In this document: in pieces, positions 63,947 through 64,000 of the stretch | How the letters are laid out: every line of letters begins with the position of its first letter | How positions within the stretch are numbered: position 1 is the first letter of the stretch | From: Streptomyces sp. NBC_00425 | GTDB taxonomy: Bacteria; Actinomycetota; Actinomycetes; Streptomycetales; Streptomycetaceae | Length of the DNA: 64,000 nt | Direction of reading: 5' to 3' | Assembly (NCBI RefSeq): GCF_036030735.1 | Contig: NZ_CP107928.1 | Location: 9,741,311 to 9,805,310 of the forward strand | Position numbers and translations under genes: made by a program | The notes under the pieces: model-generated | Told to the model about the DNA's origin: nothing | The model's input: only the letters and a program-made list of their open reading frames with translations | Database searches by the model: none

Positions 63947-63971
63947 AACACCCGCGCGCAGCGCGGGTGTT
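63947..63971. repeat. Telomeric palindrome AACACCCGCGC-GCA
   Basis: Eleven-bp perfect stem with a GCA loop. Confidence 0.88.
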
Positions 63972-63977
63972 CGCTTG

Positions 63978-63996
63978 CACATCGCGCAGCGATGTG
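63978..63996. repeat. Outermost visible telomeric palindrome CACATCGC-GCA
   Basis: Eight-bp perfect stem with a GCA loop, followed by GTAC at the window edge. In known telomeres only one further palindrome lies outside it. Confidence 0.88.
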
Positions 63997-64000
63997 GTAC

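Larger units (their letters stand above)
63774..64000. other. Archetypal Streptomyces telomere, almost complete
   Basis: Successive GCA-loop and related palindromes run to base 64000. Read from the right edge inwards the complement starts GTACCACATCGCTGCGCGAT, which from memory matches archetypal Streptomyces telomeres internal to a terminal GC-rich palindrome of about a dozen bases. The 3' strand is expected to fold into these hairpins and be filled by Tap/Tpg. Together with tap, tpg and the TtrA-like gene this fixes the window at a replicon end. Confidence 0.9.

Noticed and set aside
1..64000. CRISPR arrays, rRNA genes or riboswitches
   Set aside because: I saw no regularly spaced repeats with unique spacers, no rRNA sequence and no recognisable riboswitch core.

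Overview
The window is high-GC actinobacterial DNA that I read as Streptomyces: SARP and LuxR regulators, an AfsA homologue, tap-tpg telomere genes, and a right edge that looks like a Streptomyces archetypal telomere. The last ~230 bases are nested GCA-loop palindromes. From memory of the archetypal telomere, only about a dozen outermost bases are missing, so the window appears to be the right arm of a linear replicon (chromosome or linear plasmid), with base 64000 almost at the physical end.

Layout. 1-27.4 kb is a biosynthetic gene cluster. A SARP/AfsR-type regulator (minus) is divergent from a tightly coupled operon: fatty acyl-AMP ligase, acyl-CoA dehydrogenase, ACP, a KS-AT-ACP polyketide synthase, a KAS III-like condensing enzyme, an FkbH-type glyceryl-ACP synthase, a second ACP and a phosphopantetheinyl transferase. 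KAS III-like + FkbH + ACP is the signature of tetronate assembly, so I infer an acyl-tetronic-acid product: the ligase loads a fatty acid, the PKS adds one malonyl unit without reduction, and the result is condensed with glyceryl-ACP. An AfsA homologue, a LuxR-type regulator, a small secreted peptide, a large LuxR (LAL) ATPase regulator, an MFS exporter, acyl-CoA carboxylase beta and epsilon subunits, a 2-oxoacid:ferredoxin oxidoreductase (KorAB) and a flavin monooxygenase follow.

27.8-34.0 kb holds a secreted subtilase gene cut in two by a 4811-bp mobile element (28469-33279) with 12-bp perfect terminal inverted repeats and a 3-bp target duplication. Removing the element restores a 447-residue subtilase in frame. 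It carries an IS5-type transposase, a CGNR zinc-finger regulator divergent from an MFS exporter, and three plasmid-like genes.

34-56.6 kb is an accessory arm: two WYL regulators (one broken by a 20-bp tandem duplication), acetyltransferases, a DesA3-like desaturase with its ferredoxin reductase, an ADP-ribosylglycohydrolase, a membrane HTH/periplasmic-binding fusion, and decayed IS5 transposase and helicase fragments. At 37.1-37.4 kb, just downstream of an unrecognised 243-residue gene, lie two tRNA-like loci whose 3' halves precede their 5' halves. Acceptor and anticodon stems pair only across the permuted halves and almost all invariant tRNA positions are kept. These candidate circularly permuted tRNAs are the most unusual thing in the window.

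56.8-64 kb is the telomere-maintenance end: Tpg, Tap, a C-rich transcribed spacer, a TtrA-like helicase preceded by a frameshifted gene, a small membrane ORF and the telomere. The density of frameshifts and transposase relics rises outside the biosynthetic cluster, as expected for a Streptomyces chromosome arm.
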